NCBI GenBank assembly: GCA_002718095.1
Contig: PBDP01000005.1
Coordinates: forward strand, 161,454 to 171,945
Direction of reading: 5' to 3'
DNA length: 10,492 nt
Origin: Chloroflexota bacterium
GTDB taxonomy: Bacteria > Chloroflexota > Dehalococcoidia > Lucifugimonadales > UBA826
The notes below the pieces were generated by a model. The model did not search any database and had not been told where the DNA came from. It saw nothing but the letters and a program-made list of their open reading frames with translations. This document shows, one piece after another, positions 1-6,930 of this stretch. Position 1 is the stretch's first letter. Every line of letters begins with the position of its first letter. A program made the position numbers and the translations under genes.

Positions 1-40
1 ACAAGGGGAACCGTGGGTTCGAATCCCACTCTCTCCGCCA
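1..40 (+). tRNA. tRNA-Ser, 3' end only (5' part lies outside the window)
   Basis: The window opens inside a tRNA gene. The T arm is visible as stem GTGGG (13-17), loop TTCGAAT (18-24) and stem CCCAC (25-29). The 3' acceptor strand TCTCTCC (30-36), discriminator G37 and an encoded CCA tail (38-40) follow. An acceptor ending TCTCTCC-G-CCA is typical of bacterial serine tRNAs, which begin GGAGAGA, and the bases before the T arm would fit the end of a long class II variable arm. The anticodon is not in the window, so the isoacceptor cannot be named. The tail ends 39 bases before topA and no terminator is seen between them, so read-through into topA is possible. Confidence 0.85.
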
Positions 41-79
41 CTACAAATATAAGAATTTATAAAAAGGATCAAAATATAT

Positions 80-2299
80 ATGACTGAAAATCTTGTAATA
101 GTAGAATCTCCGGCAAAAGCTAGGACTATAGGAAGATTTCTTGGTAAAGATTATGATGTTCAAGCTTCTGTAGGACATGTTAGAGATTTAGCTAAAGCTG
201 CGGGGAAAGTGGTAAATGGAGTGGATTTAAATGAGGCAGGGACAGAGTTTATTCCTAATTATGAGATTACAAGAGGTAAAAATAAGGTAGTTACTGCATT
301 AAAGAAAGCTGCTAAAAATGCTGAGAATGTTTACTTAGCTACAGACCCTGACAGAGAAGGCGAAGCAATTTCTTGGCACTTATTGGAGGCGGCATCCATT
401 GATCCGAATAAAGTTAAAAGAGTTGTATTCCATGAAATTACAAAGACTGCAATTGAAGAGGCATTTGCTAACCCTAGATCATTAGACCTTGATTTAGTAG
501 ATGCATATCAGGCACGTCGAGTTCTTGATAGGGTAGTAGGATTTAAATTAAGCCCTGTATTGTGGAGAAAAGTTAAGCGAGACCTGTCTGCAGGAAGAGT
601 TCAGTCTGTTGCAGTGAGAATAATTGTTGATAAAGAAGATGAAATAAACTCTTTTGAGAAAGATGAATATTGGACCTTAGATGCTATTTTGGAGACCGAA
701 AATTCCTCTTCATTTAAAGCATCTCTAGTTAGTATTAACGGAGATGATAAAAAACCTCTAATTAAAAATGAAAAAGAATCTAAGAGTATATTGAAAGAAT
801 TATTAAATTCAGAATTTCAGGTTTCAAATTTTGAAACTAAAGAAACTAAAAGGAGACCATCGGCTCCATTTATAACAAGCACCCTACAACAGGAAGCATC
901 TAGAAGACTAAGATTGTCTGCTACAAGGACTATGAATATCGCTCAGGGTTTATATGAGGGAAAAGCTATTGGCGGGACAGATGATGTAGTAGGTCTTATT
1001 ACGTATATGAGGACAGATTCTACGGAAGTTTCTTCTGCTGCGCTTACTGAAATCGCCTCTTTTATAAAAGATAAATATGGGTCTAACTACTTACCAGAAA
1101 AACCAAGAATATATTCGAAAAAGGTTCAGGGGGCTCAAGAAGCTCACGAGGCTATACGTCCAACTTCTATTCTCAGAACCCCAGATTCCTTGAGGGATTT
1201 TTTGGATAATGATGAATTAAGATTGTATACACTTATTTGGAAACGTATGCTTTCGAGCCAGATGGTTGATTCGATCTACGACAGAACTATAATTGATATA
1301 GATACTACTTCAAGCGATTCTAATAATATTTATGGGTTTAGAGCTACTGGAAACGTTCTGAAATTTGATGGTTTCAGAATTGTGTATTCAAATAATAATT
1401 CAGATGAAGAAAATTCAGATGAAGAAAAAGAAAAAGATCTTCCTGTACTGTCGTCTGGACAAAATATATCCTGTAAAAATCTTCAAGATGAACAAAAATT
1501 TACACAACCTCCTCCAAGATTTACAGAAGCTTCTTTAATAAATCATTTGGAAAAAGAAGGAATTGGACGCCCAAGCACATATGCCTCTATTTTAAGTACT
1601 ATTCAAGCTAGAGATTACGTTTGGGCAGTTAGGGGAAAACTGCACCCAACTAAGTTAGGTAAAGCAACTACTTTATTTTTGGCAGAACATTTTGATGATG
1701 TGTTAGATCCGGGATTTACGGCAGGTATGGAAAAAAAGTTAGATGATATCGCTGAGGGGAGAGTTAAGTGGAACCCTATGCTTTTAGAATTTTATGGCCC
1801 ATTTGACAAAAAAATAGAAAATGTAATTAAAGAATCTGAGAGAGTTAAGAATAAGTTATTAGTAGAGGACACGGGTAGAATTTGCACGACATGCGAAGAT
1901 AAGCCCATGGTAATAAGAATGGGTAGAAACGGTAGGTTTGTATCGTGCTCGGGATTTCCTGATTGTAAACATTCAGAAAACTTGACTTTGTCTACTTTGG
2001 GAGTGCAAGGAGTTGTTTGTCCATTATGTAAAGGAGAGTTACAGGAAAAATTAAGGAAAGCAACTAAAACTAGACCAGCTAGAAGATTTTACGGATGTGT
2101 CAATTTCCCTGAATGTGACTTTGCTATAAATACTATTCCAATCTCTAACAAACTTTGTCCTGATTGTGAATCAGGTCCTTTATTGCCCGTAGGAGATACT
2201 AACGCAAGGTGCTATGATTCAAAAGAGTGTGGGTTTAGGTCTTCCTTGAAAGACTTGGGTGTGTCTCAAGATCAGTTAGTTAATCCAATTAAACTTTGA
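80..2299 (+). CDS. topA: DNA topoisomerase I (type IA), TopA
   Basis: TopA relaxes negatively supercoiled DNA by transient single-strand cleavage through a 5'-phosphotyrosine. The 739-residue protein opens with the Toprim domain: catalytic E9 in LVIVESPAKA, and the acidic triad D89, D91, E93 in DPDREGEA. The active tyrosine is Y309 in GLITYMRTDST, close to Y319 of the E. coli enzyme. The C-terminus holds three zinc ribbons: C602/C605/C623/C629, C647/C650/C673/C679 and C693/C696/C711/C717. The length lies between short enzymes such as that of Thermotoga (about 630) and E. coli (865). An acidic insert, S-D-E-E-N-S-D-E-E-K-E-K-D at about 441-453, is encoded by a small tandem duplication. The start has AAGGA at 64-68, 11 bases upstream, a somewhat long spacing. 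It is the first gene of a probable seven-gene operon. Confidence 0.98.
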   Translation: MTENLVIVESPAKARTIGRFLGKDYDVQASVGHVRDLAKAAGKVVNGVDLNEAGTEFIPNYEITRGKNKVVTALKKAAKNAENVYLATDPDREGEAISWHLLEAASIDPNKVKRVVFHEITKTAIEEAFANPRSLDLDLVDAYQARRVLDRVVGFKLSPVLWRKVKRDLSAGRVQSVAVRIIVDKEDEINSFEKDEYWTLDAILETENSSSFKASLVSINGDDKKPLIKNEKESKSILKELLNSEFQVSNFETKETKRRPSAPFITSTLQQEASRRLRLSATRTMNIAQGLYEGKAIGGTDDVVGLITYMRTDSTEVSSAALTEIASFIKDKYGSNYLPEKPRIYSKKVQGAQEAHEAIRPTSILRTPDSLRDFLDNDELRLYTLIWKRMLSSQMVDSIYDRTIIDIDTTSSDSNNIYGFRATGNVLKFDGFRIVYSNNNSDEENSDEEKEKDLPVLSSGQNISCKNLQDEQKFTQPPPRFTEASLINHLEKEGIGRPSTYASILSTIQARDYVWAVRGKLHPTKLGKATTLFLAEHFDDVLDPGFTAGMEKKLDDIAEGRVKWNPMLLEFYGPFDKKIENVIKESERVKNKLLVEDTGRICTTCEDKPMVIRMGRNGRFVSCSGFPDCKHSENLTLSTLGVQGVVCPLCKGELQEKLRKATKTRPARRFYGCVNFPECDFAINTIPISNKLCPDCESGPLLPVGDTNARCYDSKECGFRSSLKDLGVSQDQLVNPIKL
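1400..1429 (+). repeat. 15-base tandem duplication inside topA
   Basis: Two adjacent 15-base units, TCAGATGAAGAAAAT (1400-1414) and TCAGATGAAGAAAAA (1415-1429), differ only at the last base. Because the unit is five codons long the frame is kept, giving S-D-E-E-N followed by S-D-E-E-K. It lies in a low-complexity acidic linker of TopA, where repeat-unit changes would probably be tolerated. Confidence 0.8.
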
Positions 2300-2381
2300 T
2301 ACATAAGATAATTTAATACTTACTTCTAATAAGACCTACTCAATACTAGAAATTAATACTTAACATTAATATTCTTACTTA

Positions 2382-3332
2382 ATGGATAAATATTATTTTA
2401 CCTCTATTTCATCGGAATACTTAAATGAAATGACTCATGTTAGGGGTCTTTCTGAGGTGACTATTCGGGGTTATTCACAGGATCTCAATACTTTATTTAA
2501 GTTTTTAATTCAGGATTCTATAGATGAATTTTCTGATTTTAATAGGATGTCAGTAAGGAGATATCTTTCTTGGCTTGATAATTCTGATTATTCGCGTTCC
2601 AGTATTGTTAGGAAATTGTCTGTATTAAGAAATTTTTTTCGATGGCTGCACTCCAAAGATTATATAAAGATTGATCCTGTTCCCTTAAGAGTACCGATGA
2701 AAAAACCTAAGTTGTTACCCAAAGTTCTGTCCGAGAATGAGATTGACAGACTTGTTTCTGCCGTGATTTCTTATAATACAGATTTGAAAAATAATAATAT
2801 ATTCACAGCACGTGATATAGCTATTCTAGAACTTATATATGGATCTGGTTTGAGGGTCAGTGAATTGGCTGCATTAAATGTAGATGATATAGATTTTGAA
2901 GACCTGAAAACCAGAGTTATAGGCAAAGGGAATAAAGAAAGAATTGTTTTATTTGGAGAAATTGCGAAAAATTGTCTTCTAGATTATATGTCGATATATC
3001 GACCCAAAATGCTTAAAGATTTTGATTCATCTCAGAATGCTCTGTTTCTTTCTACAAGAGGAACCAGGCTCAGTGTTAGGTCAATTCAACATAGAATTAA
3101 AAATTATGCTAAATATGCCGGTTTAAGCAGTTGGGTACATCCTCATACTTTGAGACATTCTTTTGCAACGCATATGATGGATGGAGGAGCTGATATCAGG
3201 GTGGTTCAGGAATTGTTAGGTCATTCTAGTCCAGCTACTACACAAATTTATACGCATGTTACAGGGGCTCAAGCTGTAAAAACGTATATGGCTGCCCATC
3301 CGGCTGCAGGTATTGACGAAGAAGAAAAATAA
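2382..3332 (+). CDS. xerC: tyrosine recombinase of the XerC/XerD family
   Basis: This site-specific recombinase probably resolves chromosome dimers at a dif site near the terminus, normally as part of a XerC/XerD pair. At 316 residues it has the usual Xer length. The N-terminal SAM-like core-binding domain spans roughly residues 8-100 and the catalytic domain about 110-305. All catalytic residues are present: R158 in GSGLRVSEL, K182 in the beta hairpin VIGKGNKER, H255 and R258 in HPHTLRHS, H281 in LLGHSS, and nucleophile Y290 in TTQIYTHV. No Shine-Dalgarno is visible before the ATG, so the start rests on N-terminal similarity. The 82-base gap after topA is very AT-rich and holds TTAATACTTA twice (2313-2322, 2353-2362). 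I cannot separate XerC from XerD by eye, so the symbol is provisional. The core-gene setting argues against a phage integrase. Confidence 0.9.
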   Translation: MDKYYFTSISSEYLNEMTHVRGLSEVTIRGYSQDLNTLFKFLIQDSIDEFSDFNRMSVRRYLSWLDNSDYSRSSIVRKLSVLRNFFRWLHSKDYIKIDPVPLRVPMKKPKLLPKVLSENEIDRLVSAVISYNTDLKNNNIFTARDIAILELIYGSGLRVSELAALNVDDIDFEDLKTRVIGKGNKERIVLFGEIAKNCLLDYMSIYRPKMLKDFDSSQNALFLSTRGTRLSVRSIQHRIKNYAKYAGLSSWVHPHTLRHSFATHMMDGGADIRVVQELLGHSSPATTQIYTHVTGAQAVKTYMAAHPAAGIDEEEK

Positions 3333-3368
3333 AAGCATCCTATAAAAGCAATATTTTGGAATTAAATC

Positions 3369-3806
3369 ATGCGGATATTATTAATTAACGGTCCAAATTT
3401 AAATATGCTAGGCCGAAGAGAACAGGCTATCTATGGTTCTGACACACTTGACAGTGTTGTAAAAAACTTAAAAAATATAGCCGTTTCAAAAGACATTGAA
3501 CTCATCTCATTCCAATCTAATGATGAGTCCGAAATAGTTTCGTTTATTCAACAAAATGCTGATTCTAGCCAAGGTATAATTATCAATGCTGGCGCTTTGA
3601 CACATTATGCTTTTTCCCTTAAAGACGCTTTACTAGACGCATCAATTCCAATTGTTGAAGTTCATATTTCAAATATTCATTCTAGGGAAGAATATAGAAG
3701 AGATTCTGTAATTGCTCCGATTGCACTAGGGCAAATTATAGGTATGGGAACTAAAGGGTATGGTTATTCACTAGAATTTTTATCTCAATATTTAGATAAA
3801 AATTAA
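3369..3806 (+). CDS. aroQ: 3-dehydroquinate dehydratase, type II
   Basis: AroQ catalyses the third step of the shikimate pathway, removing water from 3-dehydroquinate to give 3-dehydroshikimate, which feeds aromatic amino-acid and folate synthesis. The 145-residue length is normal for this dodecameric cytosolic family. The signature NGPNLNMLGRRE occupies residues 7-18, with the catalytic tyrosine Y22 in IYG. Substrate-binding N73 and H79 lie in NAGALTH, and E97 and the acid H99 lie in EVHISN. R106 and R110 follow in REEYRR. The residue after the second arginine pair is D112, where many family members have histidine, as in RRHS of the mycobacterial enzyme. It sits 36 bases after xer and 6 bases before the peptidase gene, so it is very likely cotranscribed. 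The Shine-Dalgarno is weak (GGA at 3358-3360). Confidence 0.96.
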   Translation: MRILLINGPNLNMLGRREQAIYGSDTLDSVVKNLKNIAVSKDIELISFQSNDESEIVSFIQQNADSSQGIIINAGALTHYAFSLKDALLDASIPIVEVHISNIHSREEYRRDSVIAPIALGQIIGMGTKGYGYSLEFLSQYLDKN

Positions 3807-3812
3807 TTTTCA

Positions 3813-4892
3813 ATGAACACAAAAAATAGGCTAAATAATCTTAGAAGAGAAATGGTTAATTTTTCTATAAAAGGATTTTTGATAACATCCAATAAAAATT
3901 GTCAGTATATATCTGGGTTTTCTGGAAGTAATGGATATATATTTGTAACTCAATATGAATCATACTTGTTCACAGATTCGAGATATATTTCTACTGCTCG
4001 AATTCAAATGGACGACTGGATTGTTCTTCCGATTACTAGAAATTATTCTTGTTTATCGGAAACATTATCTAAGGTTAATGATATCAGCCAAAGTGACAAT
4101 GATTTTACCCTTGGGTTTGAATCTGCCCATATTTCATTTGATGAATATACTAAATTAAAAAATGAGATTGGAGATATTGTTTCTTTAGAACCAATAACTT
4201 CTTTAGTAGAATCAATGAGATCTATTAAAGATCTAGAAGAACTCACTCTTCTTAACGATTCTGTAAAACTTGCAGATAGCATCATTCAAGAAGTATTAAG
4301 TAATATTAAGCCTGGTATTTCAGAAGTAGAAATTTCACATATGATCGATTCTCTTATTGTGAATTCAAGTGCAGATGGTACGGCTTTCCCCTCAATTGTT
4401 GCTACCGGTTTAAACAGCGCATCCCCTCATCATGTACCTACTGATGAAAAAGTTAAAACAGGAGATTCTGTATTAGTTGATATGGGAGTTCTGTATAAAG
4501 GTTATAGAAGTGATATTTCAAGAACTATTTTTGTTGGAGAAATGGAACAAAAATTTTCAGAAATATATTCTATTGTTTTAGAAGCTCAGATGATTACTTG
4601 TTGTGCGGCTATTCCTGGAATTACCGGACAAAATTTAGATAAGACAGCTAGAGAATTTATAATTTCAAAAGGTTATGGAGATTATTTTATACATGGTTTA
4701 GGGCATGGAATTGGACTAGATATTCATGAAAAACCTATGATTGTCTCTTCTTCACAAGATATATTAGATGTGGGCTCAGTGTTTACTCTTGAACCTGGAA
4801 TTTATATTCCGGATTGGGGAGGGGTTAGAATTGAAGATATTTTTATTATGGAAGAAAATGGACCTAAGAGATTGTCTAGGGCTCCTAAATAA
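3813..4892 (+). CDS. pepP: M24 metallopeptidase, Xaa-Pro aminopeptidase type
   Basis: The enzyme likely cleaves the N-terminal residue from peptides whose second residue is proline. The 359 residues form a creatinase-type N-terminal domain (about 1-125) and a pita-bread catalytic domain (about 130-359). All five metal ligands of the dinuclear M24 centre are present: D223 in VLVDMG, D234 in YRSDISRT, H298 in GLGHGIGLDIHE, E327 in LEPGIY and E341 in VRIED. The two-domain form and the GLGHGIGLDIHE block favour Xaa-Pro dipeptidase/aminopeptidase over methionine aminopeptidase. No signal peptide is seen, so it should be cytosolic. It starts 6 bases after aroQ with no evident Shine-Dalgarno, suggesting translational coupling. 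It lies directly upstream of efp, an arrangement found in many bacteria. Exact substrate preference cannot be read from sequence. Confidence 0.92.
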   Translation: MNTKNRLNNLRREMVNFSIKGFLITSNKNCQYISGFSGSNGYIFVTQYESYLFTDSRYISTARIQMDDWIVLPITRNYSCLSETLSKVNDISQSDNDFTLGFESAHISFDEYTKLKNEIGDIVSLEPITSLVESMRSIKDLEELTLLNDSVKLADSIIQEVLSNIKPGISEVEISHMIDSLIVNSSADGTAFPSIVATGLNSASPHHVPTDEKVKTGDSVLVDMGVLYKGYRSDISRTIFVGEMEQKFSEIYSIVLEAQMITCCAAIPGITGQNLDKTAREFIISKGYGDYFIHGLGHGIGLDIHEKPMIVSSSQDILDVGSVFTLEPGIYIPDWGGVRIEDIFIMEENGPKRLSRAPK

Positions 4893-4922
4893 TTTTATAT
4901 AACTAAAAATAAGGATATATAC

Positions 4923-5483
4923 ATGACACTTAATTATGGAGAATTAAAAAGAGGTACATCTATAGAACTAGATGGAGAACCTTATTCGGTTGTCGAATAT
5001 GAACATAGCAAAATGCAAGGAAGAGCTCCCGTTATGAAAATTCGATTCCGTAGTTTGCGAACAGGGAAAATATTAGATAGAACCTTCCAAGGAGATGTGA
5101 AATTTTCACTAGCTCACGTTGATCGTAGAAAAGCTCAATATATATATAAGGATGGAGATCTTTTTTATTTTATGGATACTGAATCATTTGAACAATTTCC
5201 TATGAATGAGGATCAAATTAAGGAATCTCTAAAATTTTTAAAAGATCAAATTGAGTTAGATCTTATCTTCTTTGAAGATAATCCTATCTCACTAGAATTA
5301 CCTTTGAATGTCGATTTAAAAGTTACAGATTCTCCACCAGGTGTTAAAGGTGATACTGCTCAAGGAGCATCAAAGCTTGCTACACTTGAAACTGGTTTAC
5401 AAATATCAGTACCTCTATTTGTCAATGAAGGAGACATTGTAAAAGTTGACACTAGGTCAGGAGAATATTTATCTAGGGCTTAA
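4923..5483 (+). CDS. efp: translation elongation factor P
   Basis: EF-P binds between the ribosomal P and E sites and promotes peptide-bond formation at consecutive prolines. The 186-residue protein has the usual three beta-barrel domains: a KOW-like N-terminal domain (about 1-63), an OB domain (about 65-125) and a C-terminal OB domain with the family block TDSPPGVKGDT and ending GEYLSRA. The domain I tip loop reads K30-M-Q-G-R-A35 instead of the common K-P-G-K-G. The position usually carrying a modified lysine or arginine therefore appears to be G33, with R34 beside it. AAGGA at 4911-4915, 7 bases before the ATG, is the clearest Shine-Dalgarno in this operon, fitting a highly expressed protein. 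The stop is 2 bases from the xseA start. I recall similar non-lysine loops from Chloroflexota but cannot verify this here. Confidence 0.96.
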   Translation: MTLNYGELKRGTSIELDGEPYSVVEYEHSKMQGRAPVMKIRFRSLRTGKILDRTFQGDVKFSLAHVDRRKAQYIYKDGDLFYFMDTESFEQFPMNEDQIKESLKFLKDQIELDLIFFEDNPISLELPLNVDLKVTDSPPGVKGDTAQGASKLATLETGLQISVPLFVNEGDIVKVDTRSGEYLSRA

Positions 5484-5485
5484 GT

Positions 5486-6664
5486 ATGATTGATTTAACG
5501 GTTTCACAACTTCTTGAGCATATTGAAAATCTTTTCAATATTGACTCTACGTTATCAGATGTGTCAGTTGTGGGAGAAGTTTCTAGGGTTACTAAGGCTG
5601 CTTCAGGACATTCTTATTTCGCTCTCAAAGATGAAGAATCAATCATTGAAGGAGTGATTTTTAGTAGAGGAATAGGGTCGCACCATCTTGAATTAGGAGA
5701 AATGGTTAGAATATTTGGGCGTGTATCTGTCTATAAACGACAAGGACGGATGCAAATTATGGCTGAGATTATTCAACCAGTAGGAACTGGTCTTATTCAA
5801 GCCCAGATTGATGAATTGAGAAAAAAACTGAACGCTGAAGGTCTCTTTGACATGTCTCGAAAGCGACCTATACCTAAATATCCAATTAACATTGGTGTTG
5901 TAACATCAGAAGATGCTGCTGCTTGGGAAGATATTAAGCGTACTGTATCCAATAGGTTTCCGATGAGCAAGTTAATACTTTCACATACTTTAGTTCAAGG
6001 CGATAAGGCTGCATCTTTAATATCTGAGGCATTATATTCATTTAATGATTTAATTGATATTGATTTAATAATTTTAGCTAGAGGCGGAGGTTCTCCTGAA
6101 GATCTATTGCCATTTAATGATGAATTTGTTGCACGAGCAATTTTTGCATCTGCAGTTCCTGTTGTGACCGGAATAGGCCATGAAAATGATTGGAGCATAG
6201 CAGATGATGTGGCTGATTATAGAGCGGCAACACCAACAGCAGCAGCGGTAGCCGCAGTACCAGATTGGGTGAAAGTAATGGAATCTATTAGCTTAATGAA
6301 AAATACTTTGGATGACCGCTTGGGGAATATCCTTGACCAGACAAAAACAATGCTAGAAATGACTGTTTCTAATCTAAATTCGAGTATCCCAGATTTTGAT
6401 TATTCAAAACTACAATTGGATGATCTGATTTATAGATCTTCTAATTCGATAGATAATGTATTTAATGCCCAAAGTGATGGATATGCGAAGCTTTACGATA
6501 ATTTGAAAATAATGTCACCGCAAGCAACATTAGATAGAGGCTATTCAATTCTGCACAAACAACCAACTAATGAATTAATTTTAAAAAAATCAGACGTTAC
6601 TCCCGGAGATTTACTTAAAATAACCATTTCAGACGGGATTATTGATGCTATTGCAGAAGACTGA
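5486..6664 (+). CDS. xseA: exodeoxyribonuclease VII large subunit
   Basis: XseA is the catalytic subunit of exonuclease VII, which degrades single-stranded DNA from both ends to short oligonucleotides in recombination and mismatch repair. The N-terminal OB-fold DNA-binding domain covers about 1-105. The catalytic domain contains R199-G-G-G-S203-P-E-D-L and the block GIGHENDWSIADDVADYRA (H232, D235), followed by ATPTAAA. The conserved C-terminal segment LDRGYSIL is intact, so the protein is complete. At 392 residues it is shorter than E. coli XseA (456). The shortening falls in the helical coiled-coil arm (about 265-345) that binds XseB. It begins 2 bases after the efp stop without a strong Shine-Dalgarno, suggesting coupling. 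It ends with tandem in-frame stops, TGA then TAA (6662-6667). xseB follows immediately. Confidence 0.96.
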   Translation: MIDLTVSQLLEHIENLFNIDSTLSDVSVVGEVSRVTKAASGHSYFALKDEESIIEGVIFSRGIGSHHLELGEMVRIFGRVSVYKRQGRMQIMAEIIQPVGTGLIQAQIDELRKKLNAEGLFDMSRKRPIPKYPINIGVVTSEDAAAWEDIKRTVSNRFPMSKLILSHTLVQGDKAASLISEALYSFNDLIDIDLIILARGGGSPEDLLPFNDEFVARAIFASAVPVVTGIGHENDWSIADDVADYRAATPTAAAVAAVPDWVKVMESISLMKNTLDDRLGNILDQTKTMLEMTVSNLNSSIPDFDYSKLQLDDLIYRSSNSIDNVFNAQSDGYAKLYDNLKIMSPQATLDRGYSILHKQPTNELILKKSDVTPGDLLKITISDGIIDAIAED

Positions 6665-6683
6665 TAAATTTTTAAGTATGAGT

Positions 6684-6687
6684 GGAG
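6684..6687 (+). promoter_or_regulatory. ribosome binding site deciding the xseB start
   Basis: GGAG at 6684-6687 stands 6 bases before ATG 6694. A longer in-frame reading from GTG 6682 would overlap this site and have none of its own. The site therefore supports ATG 6694 as the true start. Confidence 0.65.
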
Positions 6688-6693
6688 TATAAA

Positions 6694-6921
6694 ATGGACG
6701 ATTCTGATAACCTTACCTTTGAACAATTAATGGCTCGTCTTGAGAAATATGTCCTTCAGTTAGAAGAAGGAGGCATTTCTCTTGATAGGGCTGCTGAGTT
6801 ATATGAAGAAGCAATGGAAATGGCAACTTTAGCAAGTTCTAAATTGTCTGATGCTGAACTCAGAATAACTAATATTAAGGAAAAATACACAGAATCTCTT
6901 GATTCTGATGTAGAGGCATAG
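6694..6921 (+). CDS. xseB: exodeoxyribonuclease VII small subunit
   Basis: XseB is the small helical subunit that packs in several copies on the coiled-coil arm of XseA to form exonuclease VII. From ATG 6694 the protein has 75 residues, usual for the family (about 70-80). It shows the family pattern LTFEQLMARLEKYVLQLEEG, then SLDRAAELYEEAMEMATL and SKLSDAELRI, consistent with two amphipathic helices. The longer frame from GTG 6682 would add only four residues and is not preferred. The gene is 29 bases after xseA and is probably last in the operon, since the next gene is on the opposite strand and ends 9 bases away. A four-codon frame (ATG 6678 to TAA 6692) lies just upstream but is probably chance. 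Confidence 0.93.
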   Translation: MDDSDNLTFEQLMARLEKYVLQLEEGGISLDRAAELYEEAMEMATLASSKLSDAELRITNIKEKYTESLDSDVEA

Positions 6922-6930
6922 CCTCATACA

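Noticed and set aside
2382-3332. Reading the tyrosine recombinase as a phage or element integrase with a nearby tRNA-Ser attachment site
   Set aside because: It has the standard Xer length and motifs and lies within a core-gene operon. No direct repeat of the tRNA 3' end was noticed downstream, and there are no phage genes.
3955-4285. Short frames inside the peptidase gene on both strands
   Set aside because: They are shadows of the M24 peptidase coding frame, with no independent start signal or domain.
6678-6692. Four-codon frame before xseB (ATG 6678 to TAA 6692)
   Set aside because: It is too short to distinguish from chance, although its position just before xseB recalls the pyrG leader frame.
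6682-6693. GTG start for xseB at 6682
   Set aside because: It overlaps the GGAG that best serves ATG 6694 and adds only four non-conserved residues.
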